DNA of 64,000 nucleotides from Glycocaulis alkaliphilus. Lineage in GTDB: Bacteria > Pseudomonadota > Alphaproteobacteria > Caulobacterales > Maricaulaceae. The DNA lies in contig NZ_CP018911.1 of assembly GCF_004000605.1 (NCBI RefSeq), positions 744,001 through 808,000 of the forward strand, given 5' to 3'. How positions within the stretch are numbered: position 1 is the first letter of the stretch; the number at the start of each line of letters is the position of its first letter. The position numbers and the translations under genes are program-made. Shown in pieces: positions 63,404-64,000 of this stretch. Under the pieces are notes generated by a model. The model did not search any database. It saw only the letters and a program-made list of their open reading frames with translations, and was not told where the DNA came from.

Positions 63404-64000
63404 ATGGCACCGGGCCTTCTCACATACGCCTTTGCACGCGAGAACGGCATCGCCTTCCAGCCCGGCGAGACGCCAGGATTCCTGATGCGTCAGGGCGCGA
63501 ATGTGCTGGCCCTTGGTGAAGCGGTGAGGGCGGCAGGCACCATGGCACCGGTGCGCACGCTCAGCGATGCTGCCTTTGACCGGGCCCTGTCTGAAATCTA
63601 CGCCGCCAATGCGGTTAGCGCCTCGCGCGAGGAAGCCGGACAGGGCGACAGCCTGTCACGGCTGATCGAGGACATGCCGCAGGCTGAAGACCTGCTGGCA
63701 TCCGATTCCGAAGCGCCGGTCATCCGCCTCATCAACGGTCTGGTGGCCGATGCCGTAAGGGCAGGGGCGTCCGACATCCATGTCGAGCCGTTCGAGGACC
63801 GGGTATCGGTCCGCTTCCGCCTTGATGGCGTGCTGGACGAACGCGTCAGCCTGCCGCCGCATCTGGCACCGGCGCTCGTCTCCCGCCTGAAAGTGATGGC
63901 CCGGCTCGACATTGCCGAGCGGCGCGTGCCGCAGGATGGCCGGGTCACGCTCACCCTTGCCGGGCGGGGTGTTGATGTGCGTGTCTCGACCCTGCCATCG
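63404..64000 (+). CDS. gspE: Type II secretion ATPase GspE, 5' part
   Basis: The frame is open from ATG 63404 to the window edge (199 codons), so only the N-terminal part is seen. AGGGG lies about 8 bases before the ATG. The N1E-type domain (residues about 1-100) and the start of the ATPase domain are recognisable: SEAPVIRLINGLVADAVRAG, ASDIHVEPFEDRVSVRFRLDG and RRVPQDGRVTL match GspE/PilB. The Walker A motif lies beyond the edge. It drives pseudopilus assembly and follows gspD in the usual order. Confidence 0.95.
   Translation, partial: MAPGLLTYAFARENGIAFQPGETPGFLMRQGANVLALGEAVRAAGTMAPVRTLSDAAFDRALSEIYAANAVSASREEAGQGDSLSRLIEDMPQAEDLLASDSEAPVIRLINGLVADAVRAGASDIHVEPFEDRVSVRFRLDGVLDERVSLPPHLAPALVSRLKVMARLDIAERRVPQDGRVTLTLAGRGVDVRVSTLPS

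Overview
This window is high-GC alphaproteobacterial chromosome. It looks like a stalked or marine relative of Caulobacterales/Maricaulales (Hyphomonadaceae, Maricaulis, Oceanicaulis or Glycocaulis type). The reasons are the ffs-dnaX-ybaB-recR order, two large TonB-dependent receptors, a CelD/HfsK-like acetyltransferase with a near-consensus CtrA box upstream, and alphaproteobacterial DnaX and YbaB sequences. This assignment is inferred from gene content, not from a search. No insertion sequence, CRISPR array, tRNA, rRNA or prophage gene was recognised.

1-30 kb is mostly housekeeping. It holds a CoA-transferase family enzyme with an unclear start, a DASS anion transporter with RCK_C domains, a TPR lipoprotein, an M17 aminopeptidase overlapping an NlpC/P60 hydrolase, a membrane cytochrome c, nudC, a small outer-membrane barrel protein, SRP RNA, and dnaX-ybaB-recR. 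Then come a PQQ-type sugar dehydrogenase, rmuC, def, a CelD-like acyltransferase, an SDR, a DUF2254 protein, guaB with an RsmB-like methyltransferase, an SRPBCC-ArsR pair, and guaA. The dnaX-ybaB-recR run is interrupted by an AT-rich insert of about 1 kb. The insert carries a cyclase-homology-like gene split by a frameshift in an A8 tract.

30-53 kb is an accessory uptake and catabolic region under two GntR/UTRA (HutC-type) regulators. The first half holds regulator 1, a TonB receptor, a complete Dpp-type ABC importer, an MFS exporter, a SAM methyltransferase and an Asp/Glu-racemase-fold enzyme with one of the two usual cysteines. The second half holds an aromatic FAD hydroxylase, an HpaE-like aldehyde dehydrogenase, an SDR, regulator 2, an isochorismatase-fold hydrolase, glutaryl-CoA dehydrogenase, and a tightly overlapping operon. 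That operon encodes an aconitase/LeuCD-type hydratase, an isocitrate-lyase-family lyase and two polysaccharide-deacetylase-fold hydrolases. Two different palindromes, TGTAT-N8-ATACA (three sites) and AAATG-N14-CATTT (two sites), sit at the promoters and divide the region into two candidate regulons. The pathway substrate is unknown. Parts of the set recall aerobic nicotinate or cyclic-imide catabolism, but no ring-cleavage enzyme is present.

53-64 kb is a secretion and surface region. It has a short type IV prepilin peptidase, a PadR/HAAS pair, a large two-repeat lipoprotein followed by a TonB-dependent receptor, and then gspC, gspD and the start of gspE of a type II secretion system. The arrangement suggests that the lipoprotein may be a surface or secreted partner of the receptor and a type II secretion cargo.
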